NCBI GenBank assembly: GCA_041398665.1
Contig: JAWKUH010000012.1
Span: 1-64,000 of the forward strand
DNA length: 64,000 bases
Direction of reading: 5' to 3'
Origin: Rohdeia sp041398665
GTDB taxonomy: Bacteria; Planctomycetota; UBA1135; GCA-002686595
Shown here: in pieces, positions 53,337 through 63,054 of the stretch
Layout: every line of letters begins with the position of its first letter
Position numbering within the stretch: position 1 is the first letter of the stretch
The notes under the pieces: generated by a model
Databases searched by the model: none
The model's input: the letters and a program-made list of their open reading frames with translations, nothing else
What the model was told of the DNA's origin: nothing
Made by a program: the position numbers and the translations under genes

Positions 53337-55268
53337 TCAGGGTTCGAGTCGGTAGAGCGACTCGTCGTAGAGGTGCCAGGGCAGCAGGGCGTGCGCGAGC
53401 GCGTCGCGCACGAGCTCCGGGTCGGCCCGCTCCTCGGGGACGAGTTCCTCGTCGACCAGTCGGAACTGCCGCGGCTCCTTGTGCGGCTGGTGCACGATCA
53501 CGCGGTCGCCGGCGAGGAACGCGTTCGTGTCGTAGTACTGCATCACGGCGCGCCCCTCGCGGTGCTCGCCGGGCGCCAACAGGTCGCGGCCGATCATCGG
53601 ATGCACGAGGTCGAGACCCGTGAGGCCGAGCGCCGTGGTCGGCAGGTCGATCTGGCTCGCGACGCCGTCGTAGCGCTCGGGTTCGAGCCCGGGCGCGATG
53701 ACGAGCGCGGGGATGCGGTAGTGGTCGACCGGCACGAGGTCGTGCCCGTACACGCGCGCGTCGTGGTCGGCGACGACGACGAAGACGGTGTGCTCGTAGT
53801 AGTCCTCCTGCTTCGCGAGCTCGAAGAACTTCCCGATCGAGTAGTCGGCGTACATCACCGCGTTGTTGCGCGTCGCCGGGTCGGGTTCGTAGGGCTCGAA
53901 CCGCCCCGCCGGGTACTCGTAGGGCGTGTGGTTCGAGGTCGAGAGGACGAGCGAGAAGAACGGCTGGTCGCCGTAGGAGCGGAACAGCAGGTTCGCCTCG
54001 CGCATGAGGTCCTCGTCCGACACGCCCCAAGTGCCCTCGAAGACGGGCTCCTCGAAGAACGTGCCGCGGTCGTGGATGCGCGTGAAGCCGTTCCCGAGGA
54101 GGAAGCGGCGCATGTTGTCGAAGTGGCTCTCGCCGCCGTAGACGAAGGAACTCTCGTAGCCGTGCTGCGCGAGGAGCGTCGCGATCGTGAAGAAGCCGCT
54201 CTGCGACTTCTCGAGCTTCACGACGCTGCTGCCGGGCGTCGGGAGGAAGCTCGAGAGGACGGCCTCCATCCCGCGGACCGTGCGCGTCCCCGTCGCGCGC
54301 AGCGCGGTGAAGAGCACGCCCTCGTCCGCGAGGCGGTCGAGGTTGGGCGTGAGAGGCAGACCGCCGAGGCAGCCCACGAATTCCGCGCCGAGGCTCTCCT
54401 GCAGGAGCACGACGACGTTACGCGCGGTGCCGTGGCCGCGCTGGTGGTGCACGAGCGGCAGCGCGTCGTCGAGGAAGTCCTCCGGTGCGACGTCCATGTA
54501 CGACCTGACGCGCGCGAACATCTCGTCCGCGGGCATCGTGCCGTACATCTTGTCCGGCGCGGACTCGCTCTTCAGGTTGTAGGCGGCGAAGGCCGCGCTG
54601 TAGCTCGAGTTGAGCGCGAGCTGCGAGGCGAGCTGGTTGTCCGAGAAGAAGACGTTGCTGGCGTTGAAGGGACGGTGGTCGAGCGTGCCGCGCGCGCCGA
54701 GGAACAGCAGCACGAGCAGGACGGGACCGACCGCGAGGCGCGGGAGGAACTCGAATTCGGCGCCGCGCACCGCGCGCATCGACGCACGCCACACGAACCA
54801 CACCGTCGCGAAGATGCCGACGACGAGCAGCACGAGCTGCGGCAGGTACTTCGCGAACACCATCCCGGCGATCTCCTGCGAGCCGCCGATGTACTCCACG
54901 AAGATCCGGTTCGGCCGGTTGTCGTACTCCGCGATGAACGGCCAGGTGAGGAGCTCCATCCCGACGAGTCCTCCGGCGAGCAGCGCGAGCCACGCCGCGT
55001 AGGGGTACGCGATCCGCGAGAGCCGCCGGCCCGGTGCGAGCAGCACCATGAGCGCGATCGGCACGAAGCCGTAGGAGAGCGTGACGACGTCCGTCCAGAG
55101 CCCGTAGGCGAGGAGCTCCGTCCGCTCACCCGGACCGAGCCGGTCGCCGTAGGCGAGGGACAGTGCGAGCCGCGACGCGAAGAGCAGGAGGATGCCGGCG
55201 ACGTAGGGCCGGACGACGACGCGAACAGCGGTCCTCATGGCCCCCGGACGGGTTTCGGATTCGGTCAT
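53337..55268 (-). CDS. LtaS-like membrane sulfatase/phosphoglycerol transferase
   Basis: This is a 643-residue protein with five N-terminal transmembrane segments (about 18-215) and a periplasmic alkaline-phosphatase-superfamily domain (about 270-640). VVVLLQESLGAEFVG supplies a metal Glu. ALRATGTRTVRGMEAVLSSFLP carries the catalytic Thr region, and VFVVVADHDARVYG the His/Asp metal ligands. LSTSNHTPYEYP is the family's conserved loop. LtaS-type enzymes move phosphoglycerol or similar groups onto envelope glycans; in Gram-negatives the target is usually periplasmic glucan. It lies next to NDH-2, 37 bp from its start, with no clear functional link. Confidence 0.88.
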   Translation of the reverse strand: MTESETRPGAMRTAVRVVVRPYVAGILLLFASRLALSLAYGDRLGPGERTELLAYGLWTDVVTLSYGFVPIALMVLLAPGRRLSRIAYPYAAWLALLAGGLVGMELLTWPFIAEYDNRPNRIFVEYIGGSQEIAGMVFAKYLPQLVLLVVGIFATVWFVWRASMRAVRGAEFEFLPRLAVGPVLLVLLFLGARGTLDHRPFNASNVFFSDNQLASQLALNSSYSAAFAAYNLKSESAPDKMYGTMPADEMFARVRSYMDVAPEDFLDDALPLVHHQRGHGTARNVVVLLQESLGAEFVGCLGGLPLTPNLDRLADEGVLFTALRATGTRTVRGMEAVLSSFLPTPGSSVVKLEKSQSGFFTIATLLAQHGYESSFVYGGESHFDNMRRFLLGNGFTRIHDRGTFFEEPVFEGTWGVSDEDLMREANLLFRSYGDQPFFSLVLSTSNHTPYEYPAGRFEPYEPDPATRNNAVMYADYSIGKFFELAKQEDYYEHTVFVVVADHDARVYGHDLVPVDHYRIPALVIAPGLEPERYDGVASQIDLPTTALGLTGLDLVHPMIGRDLLAPGEHREGRAVMQYYDTNAFLAGDRVIVHQPHKEPRQFRLVDEELVPEERADPELVRDALAHALLPWHLYDESLYRLEP

Positions 55269-55555
55269 GGTCGGGGGCGGCGCGCGTTCGGAGGGGCGCG
55301 GACGACCCCGGATGGTGCCTCCGACAAGGGGCGATCAAGGCGAGGTGAACGATCTGTCATCTCGGGCGGCGCGGGGCTCCCGAGGCGGTGGAGCGCCCCC
55401 GGCGCCGACCCTCCGACACCTCGGCCCCCCCGTCCGGTCGCCCTCGCGAGGCTCCTCGCCCCCCCCGCGCGCGGGACCCCGCCCGCCCGGGAGCGGGAAT
55501 CCGCCTTCCGCTCCTGCGGCGCCGCGCGAGCGGCCGACGCCGACCTCGGACCACC
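55269..55555. other. intergenic region, no gene seen
   Basis: This gap of about 290 bp lies between the divergent LtaS-like gene and the FliD-like gene. It is very GC-rich with C runs near 55.43-55.48 kb. It should hold two promoters, but no clear boxes were found. Confidence 0.4.
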
Positions 55556-57238
55556 GTGTACATCCAGGGCAACGGCAACGGCATCTACTCGGGCGCCTCC
55601 TTCAGCGTGAAGGGGTCGGGCGCCGCGTTGTCGCCCGCGCCGAGCGCCGTCGGCGGCCCCAGGGCGACGATCTACGACCTCGCCCGCACCTTCGAGGAAT
55701 GCGCGACCTCGGGGCGGCGAGCCGGTGACGAACTTGGCAGCGCCTCGGCGTCGAAGCGGGACGCGCGGACTGCTCGCGCCGCGCGTGCTCTCCGACTTCG
55801 CCCTCGGGATCTCGACGCAGGCGTCGGCGACGACGCTGCGCTCGACCGAGGAGGTGAACACCGTCGCCACCTCGTACTCGACGCACGAGCCGTCGTGGAC
55901 CGGCGGCTCGGGCGCCGACGTCGAGGTCACGGGGATCTACGACGGCTCGGTGGGCGACACGACGCTCACGTTCGAGGTGACACAGGTCGGGATCCTGTTC
56001 ATCCCGAACCAGATCGAGGTGCGCGACGGCAACGGTGCGCTGGTCGACACGCTCTCCTTCCTCGACGGTCAGGCGACGGGTCAGCACGCGCTCTCGAACG
56101 GGCTGTCGGTGCACTTCACCTCGTCGTCCTTCTCGAACGGCGACACGTTCTCGATCGACGTCTCGAACAGCACGGGGAGCACCGTGCGGACGGGCGCCGC
56201 CTTCGACGGCACGCTCGACGCCGCGCCCGAGTTCGATCCCGGTCTCGGCGTCGGCGCGGGCTCGTTCCAGGTCAACGGGACGACGATCACCGTCGCCGCG
56301 AACGACTCGATCGACGCCGTGCTCGCGAAGATCACGGCTTCGGCGGCCGACGTGAACGCGACGTTCGACGCGGCGACGGAGTCGATCGTGCTCGAGCGCA
56401 AGTCGTCGGGTTCCGCGAACGGGATCACGCTCTCGAACGACACGTCGGGGTTCCTCGACGCGACGAAGCTGACGGGCGCGACCGCCGTCGCGGGCACGGA
56501 CGACGAGCGCGCGCTGCCGCTCGACCAGGTGGCGGCCTTCGCGGGCGTCTCGACGGGCAACTTCCTCGTCAACGGCGTGTCGATCTCGGTCGACGTCGCG
56601 GTCGACACCATCCAGGACGTGCTCGACCGGATCGGAGCGAGCGTCGCGGACGCGGAGGCCGAGTTCACGTCGGGCGACCAGCGGATCGTCGTACGCGCGA
56701 AGGGCTCGAAGACGCTCTCGCTCGACGACGGCACGTCGGGGTTCTTCAGCGCGCTCGGCATCGACACCGGGAACTTCGAGGCGACTCCGGGGCGCAGCGG
56801 CGTCTCGATCCGCGACAAGGGACGCTTCGAGCGCGCGCTCGAGGACTTCGTCGGTCAGCTCGGCGACCTCGTGCGCCTCCAGATCGGCGGCACGGGCGCG
56901 GGCACGCTGTCGACGACGAAGAAGACGCTCTCCGCCGCGATGGGTCGCGCGTTCTCGAAGATCCTCGGCGTGTCGGGCGACGGCGACCTGCGCTCGAAGC
57001 TCGGCATCGATCTCGTCGAGCCCGGCGGGCGAGCGCGAGGCTCGAGTCTCGACGTCCGACCTGGAAGCGCGTGCGGCGCGATCCCGGCGCCCTGCTCGAG
57101 TTCCCTGTTCGCGACCGAGGAGGACGACGGCGTCGCCGGTCTGGTCGCGGAGATCGACCGCGAGGTGGCAGAAGGCCTTCATGAGCGCGGCGGTGCTCGT
57201 CGACGGCACCGGCGTGAAGCTCGACCTCGTGGCCCTGA
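55556..57238 (+). CDS. FliD/flagellin-hook-IN-motif-like protein (frameshifted at both ends)
   Basis: This is a beta-rich protein of about 560 residues. Pieces in order are YIQGNGNGIYSGASFSVKG at the N-terminus (GTG start proposed at 55556), a frame break near 55700, then TSYSTHEPSWTGGS and GIYDGSVGDTTLTFEVTQ. Two flagellin-hook-IN-like units follow (SFQVNGTTITVAANDSIDAVLAKI and NFLVNGVSISVDVAVDTIQDVLDRIGASV). A C-terminal part breaks near 57.03 and 57.18 kb (LEFLFATEEDD, AFMSAAVLVDGTGVKLDL). The hook-IN motif and DSIDAVLAKITAS pattern point to a FliD cap or related hook protein. No other flagellar gene is in the window, so a surface-filament role outside flagella is possible. Confidence 0.6.
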
Positions 57239-57282
57239 TCCGCGCGCGCCGCCGGTTCGACGGACCGGCCCGTCGCCGCGCG

Positions 57283-57866
57283 TCAATCGCCCTCGTGCGG
57301 GACGAGCGCGAGCACGACGCAGGCGCTTCCCTCGTCCGCGCCCGCGACCTCCACCTCGGCCTCGCGTCGACGCGCGCGCACGACGAGCGAGTCGCCGCCT
57401 GCGAGTTCGATCGGCTCCTCCTCGCCCGACACGCGCACCCGCGACGCTCCTGTGCGGGCGTGCACGACGAGGATCGCCCCCCGGGACACCGTCTCGCGCA
57501 CGCGGCGGCGACCGAGCAGGTAGTTCGCGACCTCGACCTCGGCGCAGCGCTCGCGCACGATCGCGGCGAGGACCTGCACACCTCCGTCGCCGCGCACGCG
57601 CGACGCTCCTCCACCGCGCAGCACGAGGGGCTCGCCGCGTCGCGCGCGCAACGACTCGCCGGAGTCGCGAGCGACGACGAGCCCTTCGCGCGAGCACGAC
57701 GAGCGCGAGGACGTCGTCCTCGCCGAGGCTCCACTCCCGTCGAGGCTCCGCGGCCGCGCACAGGCGCACCTCCGCGTCGCCGCGCCCGCCGAGCGCTCCC
57801 GGACGACAGTTCCGACCCGCCGTCGTCGCGACCCTCGATCCACTCGACGTCGTGCACCGCCGTCAC
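57283..57866 (-). CDS. HutD-like / cupin-like protein (frameshifted)
   Basis: A GTG at 57866 begins TAVHDVEWIEGRDDG. After two single-base frame changes the sequence continues RLCAAAEPRREWSLGEDDVLALVVLA and EGLVVARDSGESLRARRGEPLVLRGGG. The intact C-terminal part reads VQVLAAIVRERCAEVEVANYLLG and GAILVVHARTGASRVRVSG up to the stop at 57283. The strand pattern looks like a double-stranded beta-helix of the HutD or cupin type, but no metal-binding His set is visible. The family call is weak. It is convergent with the FliD-like gene. Confidence 0.4.
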
Positions 57867-57879
57867 CCTCGCGGCGACC

Positions 57880-58650
57880 CTACACCGCGCGCGCGGCGCG
57901 AACGTCGGGACGGTGCGAACCGGCCGAGTCGATCCCAGCTCCGCCACGAGGTGCGCGAGGCGTTCCTTCGTGCTCTCCCAGTCGCGCGAGCGCAGGCAGC
58001 CAGGCGACGCCCGCAGTCGGACTCGCGTCGGGACCCGTGACGTGCCGAAGGCCGGCCCGTGACCGGCGAGGCCCGGTGAGGCCCGGAGCGGAGAGTTGGA
58101 CCCACAGGACGTCGGCCGACTCGACGGCGGCGCGCGACGCGGGCTCGATCCCGAGCGCCGCCCCGAGGACCGACACGTCGACGACGGGGACGACCACCGA
58201 CACGTCGCCGCCGAGGACGCGCGCACGCAGCGTCCCCGTCGAGGCGCACGCGCCAGGCGCGCCGCCGGTCGAGGAGACTCCACCAGCGCGCGTCGAGCCG
58301 CTCCTCCACGCGTTCGACGTCGACGAAGGCGAGCCCGAAGGAGTGTCCGTCCTGCGCGATCTGGTTGTGCCGGACGAAGCCGACGAGTTCGATCGCGTCA
58401 CCGTCCTCGCGTCGCACCAGTCGCAGGTGCAGGTGCGTGTTCGGCTCGGGGGGCGCGACGCCGCGGGGCAACCGGAGGCGCGCGCCGCCGGCGCAGCAGT
58501 CGACGAACGCGGCGTCGACGCCCTCGTTCGAACCGGGGCCGGAGGATCTCGCAGGCGAAGCCGGAGAGCACGGCGTCCTCGCGCCGGACGTACCGGCGGC
58601 GGAGGAGGCGCGCGAGCCAGTCGGGCCGCGCAGGACTCGCTTCGATCCAT
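57880..58650 (-). CDS. PilZ-domain protein (multiply frameshifted)
   Basis: From ATG 58650 the readable pieces are LARLLRRRYVRREDAVLSGF, then VDAAFVDCCAGGARLRLPRGV, HLHLRLVRREDGDAIELVGFVRHNQIAQDG and SFGLAFVDVERVEERL. Then come GGDVSVVVPVVDVSVLGAALG and ADVLWVQLSAPG. The DCCAGGARLRLP and FVRHNQIAQDGHSFGLAFVD segments fit a PilZ beta-barrel. The N-terminal arginines resemble the RxxxR c-di-GMP site (RRRYVRRED), though spacing is not certain because of frame breaks. At least three single-base indels are needed. The end near 57880 is approximate. A run of ten G lies just upstream (about 58684). Confidence 0.5.
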   Translation of the reverse strand: MDRSESCAARLARAPPPPPVRPARGRRALRLRLRDPPAPVRTRASTPRSSTAAPAARASGCPAASRPPSRTRTCTCDWCDARTVTRSNSSASSGTTRSRRTDTPSGSPSSTSNAWRSGSTRAGGVSSTGGAPGACASTGTLRARVLGGDVSVVVPVVDVSVLGAALGIEPASRAAVESADVLWVQLSAPGLTGPRRSRAGLRHVTGPDASPTAGVAWLPALARLGEHEGTPRAPRGGAGIDSAGSHRPDVRAARAV

Positions 58651-58854
58651 GGAGTGGCAGCTCCTTCGGTCGCGCGCGTGATCGTCGGGGGGGGGGTCGA
58701 CGTCGGACTTCGAGGCGGCGAGTCTGACGGCGCCGCGCGCCCCTTGGGTCCGCACTTCTCGCGGACACGAAGATGGGACCCAGTTCCGGGAGCTTCGTGG
58801 GGGAGCTGAGCGCTCCCGCACACCGCGCGGCCGTGCGCGGACCCGGCGCGAGCG

Positions 58855-60147
58855 TCAGGGGTGCACGGGGACCCGCGCGACGAAGGTGCGGCCGGGGTCG
58901 CCGGTCGACGCGGTGAGCACGAGGGCCGCGAGCTCGGGCTGCGCGCGCCCGCGGAACGTCTCCTTCCCGCCCACCTCGACGACCACGTCGCGCTCGAGGT
59001 CGAGGACCCCGGCGTCGAGGAGCACCCACAGCCCCGTCGTGTCGGCGTCCGCCGTGATGCGCACGGTGTTCGCCTCGCGATCGAGCCGCGCCTCGACGAT
59101 CGCGTTCGGCACGGGGTGCTCCCAGAAGAGCCAGTGCATCTGGCGCTTCCAGTCGAGCGTCGGCTGCCAGACGATCGTGTCGGGGTGCGTGGCACGCGAA
59201 CGCGACGCGACCTTCTCGAGCAGCGCCTCCATGCCGCCGGGCGGGAGGTCGTGACCGCGACCCTCGACGCGCCAGTACTCGAAGTCGTAACCGCCCCAGC
59301 GTTCGCGCGCCTCGCCGAGCTTCTTCACCGCGACGTCGTTCGCCTCGGGCGGGACGTTGGGGTCGCCGCCGCTCTGGTAGATCACCATCGGGACGTTGCG
59401 GAGGTTCGGGACCACACCCTCGATCACGTCCACGAACGTCCCGTCGCGATCCATGATCGGTGTGGGAGCACCGGCCGACGGGGCGAGCGCCGCGACGAGG
59501 TCGCTGTGGTGCCCGCCGAGCGTCCAGGTCCCGTAGCCGCCCATCGAGTGGCCGGAGAAGAAGACGTGGTCGGCGTCGACGCCGAAGGTGCGGCGCGCGC
59601 GCTCGGCGAGCTCGATCACGAACTCCTCGGTGCCCGAGTCCGTCCAGCCGTGCTCCGTCTTCTCGAGCACCTCGGGGAACACGCCGACCCAGCCGAGCTT
59701 CGAGCAGGCCGAGTCGTAGGCCGACGCCGCCGAACCGGCGTCACCGGACCCCGCGCCGCCGCCGTGCATCCCGATCAGCAGCGCCTTCGGGTTCCGGGTG
59801 CGACCACCGACGATGTAGAGGCCGCGCTCGTCGTCCTCCCACAGGAAGTGGCGGCCCGACTTCTTCTCGAGCTCGGGCCCCTTCTCCCACAGCTTCGCGA
59901 TCTCCTTCCGCCACTTCACCTCCGCCTTCGCGTCGAGCGGCCGGAAGGAGCGCGAGGCGCTTCGAGGATCGCGTCGCGGCGCTCGCTCCTTCGGCACCGA
60001 CTCGCGCAGGCCGACGAACTCCTCGACGAGCGCCTCGGTCTCGCGCGCGTTCGGCGGCTCCTCCTGCGGTGCCGCCGCGACGTGGGCGAACAGCGCCGCG
60101 ACAGGCGCGAGCGGGGCGGTGACGGTACGAGCGACGTTCCTGCGCAT
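58855..60147 (-). CDS. exported alpha/beta-hydrolase esterase (PHB-depolymerase / feruloyl-esterase-like)
   Basis: This is a 430-residue protein with a signal peptide (about 1-26) and a charged helical N-terminal segment (about 40-100). The alpha/beta-hydrolase domain (about 108-310) shows KALLIGMHGGGAGSGDAGS for the oxyanion hole, FFSGHSMGGYGTW with nucleophile Ser201 in GHSMG, MVIYQSGGDPNVPP with the Asp, and WRVEGRGHDLPPGGMEAL with the His. A C-terminal beta domain of about 100 residues follows, of the kind seen in carbohydrate-bound esterases. The substrate is unknown. Confidence 0.87.
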   Translation of the reverse strand: MRRNVARTVTAPLAPVAALFAHVAAAPQEEPPNARETEALVEEFVGLRESVPKERAPRRDPRSASRSFRPLDAKAEVKWRKEIAKLWEKGPELEKKSGRHFLWEDDERGLYIVGGRTRNPKALLIGMHGGGAGSGDAGSAASAYDSACSKLGWVGVFPEVLEKTEHGWTDSGTEEFVIELAERARRTFGVDADHVFFSGHSMGGYGTWTLGGHHSDLVAALAPSAGAPTPIMDRDGTFVDVIEGVVPNLRNVPMVIYQSGGDPNVPPEANDVAVKKLGEARERWGGYDFEYWRVEGRGHDLPPGGMEALLEKVASRSRATHPDTIVWQPTLDWKRQMHWLFWEHPVPNAIVEARLDREANTVRITADADTTGLWVLLDAGVLDLERDVVVEVGGKETFRGRAQPELAALVLTASTGDPGRTFVARVPVHP

Positions 60148-60250
60148 CTCGGCTCCCTCCGGTGGAGGAGCGTAGCAGCGCGCGCGTCAGCACCGATCGC
60201 CTCCGGTCGAAGGAGTCTTCTTCGCGGCGCCCCGGTCCCGTAGTGTCCGC

Positions 60251-61930
60251 GTGATCACGGACCTCGCGCAGCACGTCCCGGAGAGCCTCCCGCGCTTCGA
60301 CGTCGTCGTCGTCGGCAGCGGCCCGGCCGGCGGCACGCTCGCGAACGAGCTCGCCGGGAAGGGTCTGCGCGTCGCGGTGCTCGAGAGCGGACGGCGCTCC
60401 CCCACCGCGCGCGGCGACGCGCTGCGGGCCGTCGAGTTCGACGGGCTGCCGATCAAGGAGTACTCGCGCGAGCGCGTGCTCGGCGGCGCGTCGACGACCT
60501 GGGCCGGACTCTCGAGCCCGCTCGACCCCATCGACTTCGAGTCGCGTCCCGTCCTCTCGCGTCCCGGTTGGCCGATCGAGCGCGCTGCGCTCGTGCCCTA
60601 CTGGCAGCGCGCGGCGGAACGCTTCCGCTTCCCCGAGTTCGCCTCGTTCGACCCGTCCAGCCTCGCGGACCTGCGCGCGAAGGGCGACGTCGCGCCGACG
60701 TTCGCGGGCATCGACGAGAAGGTGTTCCTCGCGCGGACCGAGCCGCAGGACTTCGGTCGCGAGTTCCAGGCGCCGTACGAGGGCGACGACGTGCACCTCC
60801 TGCTCGACGCGACGGTGCTCGAGCTCGTGCCGGACGAGTCGCGGCGCCGCGTCGCGGCGGTGAAGGTCCGCAACTCGGAGGGACGCGAACTCGAGGTCCG
60901 CGGCGAACGTTTCGTGCTCGCGACGGGAGGGATCGAGAACGCGCGGCTCCTCCTCGGCTCCGCGGGCTTCGGCGAGCGCGGCGTCGGCAACGAGCACGAC
61001 CAGGTCGGTCGTTGCTTCATGAACCACCCGAAGAACTACCACGGCGTCCTGACGCTGCGCGCACCCGTGCAGTCGCTGCCGTACTTCTTCGGCTGCATGT
61101 ACCGCGGCTTCGCGGGTTACGCGGGGCTGCGACTCGACGAGGAGACGCAGCGCGGACGCGGACTCCTCAACTCGTACGTGCGCTTCGAACCGCTCTTCCC
61201 CTGGTCGGACAGCGAGGGTGTCGAGTCGCTCGTGCTGCTCGCGAAGCGGTCGAAGTTCCTTCTCGACCACTGGCGCCGTCGCGGGGCGAAGGGCGACGCC
61301 GTCGTCGAGCTGCGCGACTATTCCGAGACGGGCGACGACTCGGACCTCCAGAACGCGCGCAAGAAGGGCGGCGACTGGGTGCGGCTCGGCTGGAACGTCG
61401 TCGCCGACGCACCGCGCGTCGCACGCTACGCGACGAGCCGCCTGTTCGAGCGGCGCCGCCCCAAGGTCCGACGCGTGAGGCTGCGCAACTTCATGGAGAT
61501 GGAACCCGATCCTTCGAACCGCGTCGTGCTGTCGGACGCGCGCGACGCCGACGGGAGACCGGTCCCGCGCGTCGCGAGTCGCTGTACGGAACTCGACCGG
61601 CGCTCCTTGGTCGAGCTGCACGAGGTCCTGCGGAATGAGTTCGCGCGCACCGGGCTCGGCGATCTCGAGAGTTCGCTGTCGGTCGAGGGCGAGTGGCCGA
61701 TCGACCAGGACGCGAGCCACCACCTCGGGACGACGCGCATGGGCGACGACCCGAGGACGAGCGTCGTCGACCGCGACCTCCGCGTGCACGGCGTCGCGAA
61801 CCTCCATGTCGCGGGCGGCTCGGTCTTCGCGACGAGCGGCTGCGCGAACCCGACCTACACGATCGTCGCGCTCTCGATCCGACTCGCCGAACACCTCGTC
61901 GCGTCGACGCGCGCGGGAGCGGTGCGATGA
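60251..61930 (+). CDS. GMC-family FAD oxidoreductase
   Basis: This is a 559-residue protein starting at GTG. FDVVVVGSGPAGGTLANELAGKG is the FAD-binding motif, and LGGASTTWAGLSSPLDPIDF the second FAD-contact loop typical of GMC enzymes. The C-terminal signature is DASHHLGTTRMGDDPRTSVVD, then NLHVAGGSVFATSGCANPTYTIVALSIRLAEHL with the active-site His. GMC enzymes oxidise alcohols, often sugars. The stop overlaps the ATG of a Gfo/Idh-type gene (ATGA), so the two are co-translated and may act on the same sugar or polyol. Confidence 0.92.
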   Translation: MITDLAQHVPESLPRFDVVVVGSGPAGGTLANELAGKGLRVAVLESGRRSPTARGDALRAVEFDGLPIKEYSRERVLGGASTTWAGLSSPLDPIDFESRPVLSRPGWPIERAALVPYWQRAAERFRFPEFASFDPSSLADLRAKGDVAPTFAGIDEKVFLARTEPQDFGREFQAPYEGDDVHLLLDATVLELVPDESRRRVAAVKVRNSEGRELEVRGERFVLATGGIENARLLLGSAGFGERGVGNEHDQVGRCFMNHPKNYHGVLTLRAPVQSLPYFFGCMYRGFAGYAGLRLDEETQRGRGLLNSYVRFEPLFPWSDSEGVESLVLLAKRSKFLLDHWRRRGAKGDAVVELRDYSETGDDSDLQNARKKGGDWVRLGWNVVADAPRVARYATSRLFERRRPKVRRVRLRNFMEMEPDPSNRVVLSDARDADGRPVPRVASRCTELDRRSLVELHEVLRNEFARTGLGDLESSLSVEGEWPIDQDASHHLGTTRMGDDPRTSVVDRDLRVHGVANLHVAGGSVFATSGCANPTYTIVALSIRLAEHLVASTRAGAVR

Positions 61931-62940
61931 CGCGCCGCACCATCGGCGTCGTCGGTGCCGGCGAGCGCATCGTGAACGACGGCCTGCCCGTGATCGCGTC
62001 GCTCGCCGACGAGCTGGACCTCGTCGGCGTGTGGTCGCGCACACCGCGCACGCTGGCGGTCGGCGGATCCGAGGTCGAGGTGAAGGGCCTCGAGGACCTC
62101 GAGGCGCGCGGCCTCGCGGGGATCGACCTGCTCTGGGTGGTCGTCGCGAAGGGCGCCGTGCCTCGCGTGCTCGAGCGCCTCGTCGCGCTCGGCACCGGCG
62201 ACACCGAGCTCGTCGTCGAGACACCGGTGCTGCTCTACAAGTTCCTCTCGAAGCGCCGTCTGCTCGAGTCGTTCCGCTCGACCTGGGTCAGCGAGGACTG
62301 CGCGTACCTGCCGATCTTCGAGACGCTCGACCGCTTCGTCGCGACCGGCGCGATCGGTTCGCCCGTGCGCGCGGTCTTCGACCGCTGCGCCTACGCCTAC
62401 CACGGCGTCGCGATGTCGAAGCGCTGCCTCGGCGCGCGCCCGATCTCGCGCGCGACGCGACGACGCGGGGAGGGCGACACGCGCGTGCGCACGCTGCGCC
62501 TGCCCGGCGGGCGGAGCGCGACGATCGTCGAGCCGCGCGAGTACGCGAAGGGTGTCCTGACGCTCGAGGGCGAGCGCGGCGCGGTGTCCGACCGACCTGG
62601 ACGCGAGCACCTGCTCGAAGCGGTGGTACGCGACGACCGCTGTGTCGGCTTCCGCATCGGCGACGTCGTCACCGAGCTCCTGCCCGTCGAGTCCGAGTTG
62701 CTCGGCCCGCTCGCGCCGGGCGGCGGCGTCGTGCCGAACATGCACGGACTGAAGCGCGTCGGCCTGCGGCGCCTCTTCGCCGAACGCGCGCGCCGCGAGG
62801 GCGGCTACCACGTGAACGAAGGTCTCGAGGACATGGGCGTCGACTGGCACCTCGAGCGCTTCGGCCTGTGGCTGCGGAACCCGCTGACGTCGCCGACCTC
62901 GAGCTTCCCGCCCTGGCTGTTGCGGACGCTCGGGCGCTGA
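61927..62940 (+). CDS. Gfo/Idh/MocA-type oxidoreductase
   Basis: This is a 337-residue protein. IGVVGAGERIVNDGLPVIASL is a Rossmann dinucleotide-binding start (GxGxxx variant), followed by LDLVGVWSRT and ELVVETPVLLYKFLSKRRLLESF, as in the Gfo/Idh NAD domain (the VETP replaces the common EKP). The C-terminal half is beta-rich with GSPVRAVFDRCAYAYHG. The exact substrate is unknown. It is translationally coupled to the GMC gene. The weak first motif leaves some doubt about cofactor use. Confidence 0.75.
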   Translation: MTRRTIGVVGAGERIVNDGLPVIASLADELDLVGVWSRTPRTLAVGGSEVEVKGLEDLEARGLAGIDLLWVVVAKGAVPRVLERLVALGTGDTELVVETPVLLYKFLSKRRLLESFRSTWVSEDCAYLPIFETLDRFVATGAIGSPVRAVFDRCAYAYHGVAMSKRCLGARPISRATRRRGEGDTRVRTLRLPGGRSATIVEPREYAKGVLTLEGERGAVSDRPGREHLLEAVVRDDRCVGFRIGDVVTELLPVESELLGPLAPGGGVVPNMHGLKRVGLRRLFAERARREGGYHVNEGLEDMGVDWHLERFGLWLRNPLTSPTSSFPPWLLRTLGR

Positions 62941-62972
62941 GCGCGGCGTCGAAGCGACCTCCCCGACGGCGA

Positions 62973-63004
62973 ACGGCCGGCGCCCCTCGCGGGACACCGG
63001 CCGT
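62973..63004. terminator. hairpin between convergent genes
   Basis: An inverted repeat ACGGCCGG/CCGGCCGT (62973-62980, 62997-63004) with a 16-nt loop lies in the 114-bp gap between the convergent Gfo/Idh and VPEID-CTERM genes. It may stop transcription from both sides. No T-tract is present. Confidence 0.45.
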
Positions 63005-63054
63005 CGGTTCCGCGGGACCCGCCTCCGCGGACCCCGGCGCCGTGCTTCGTGCGA

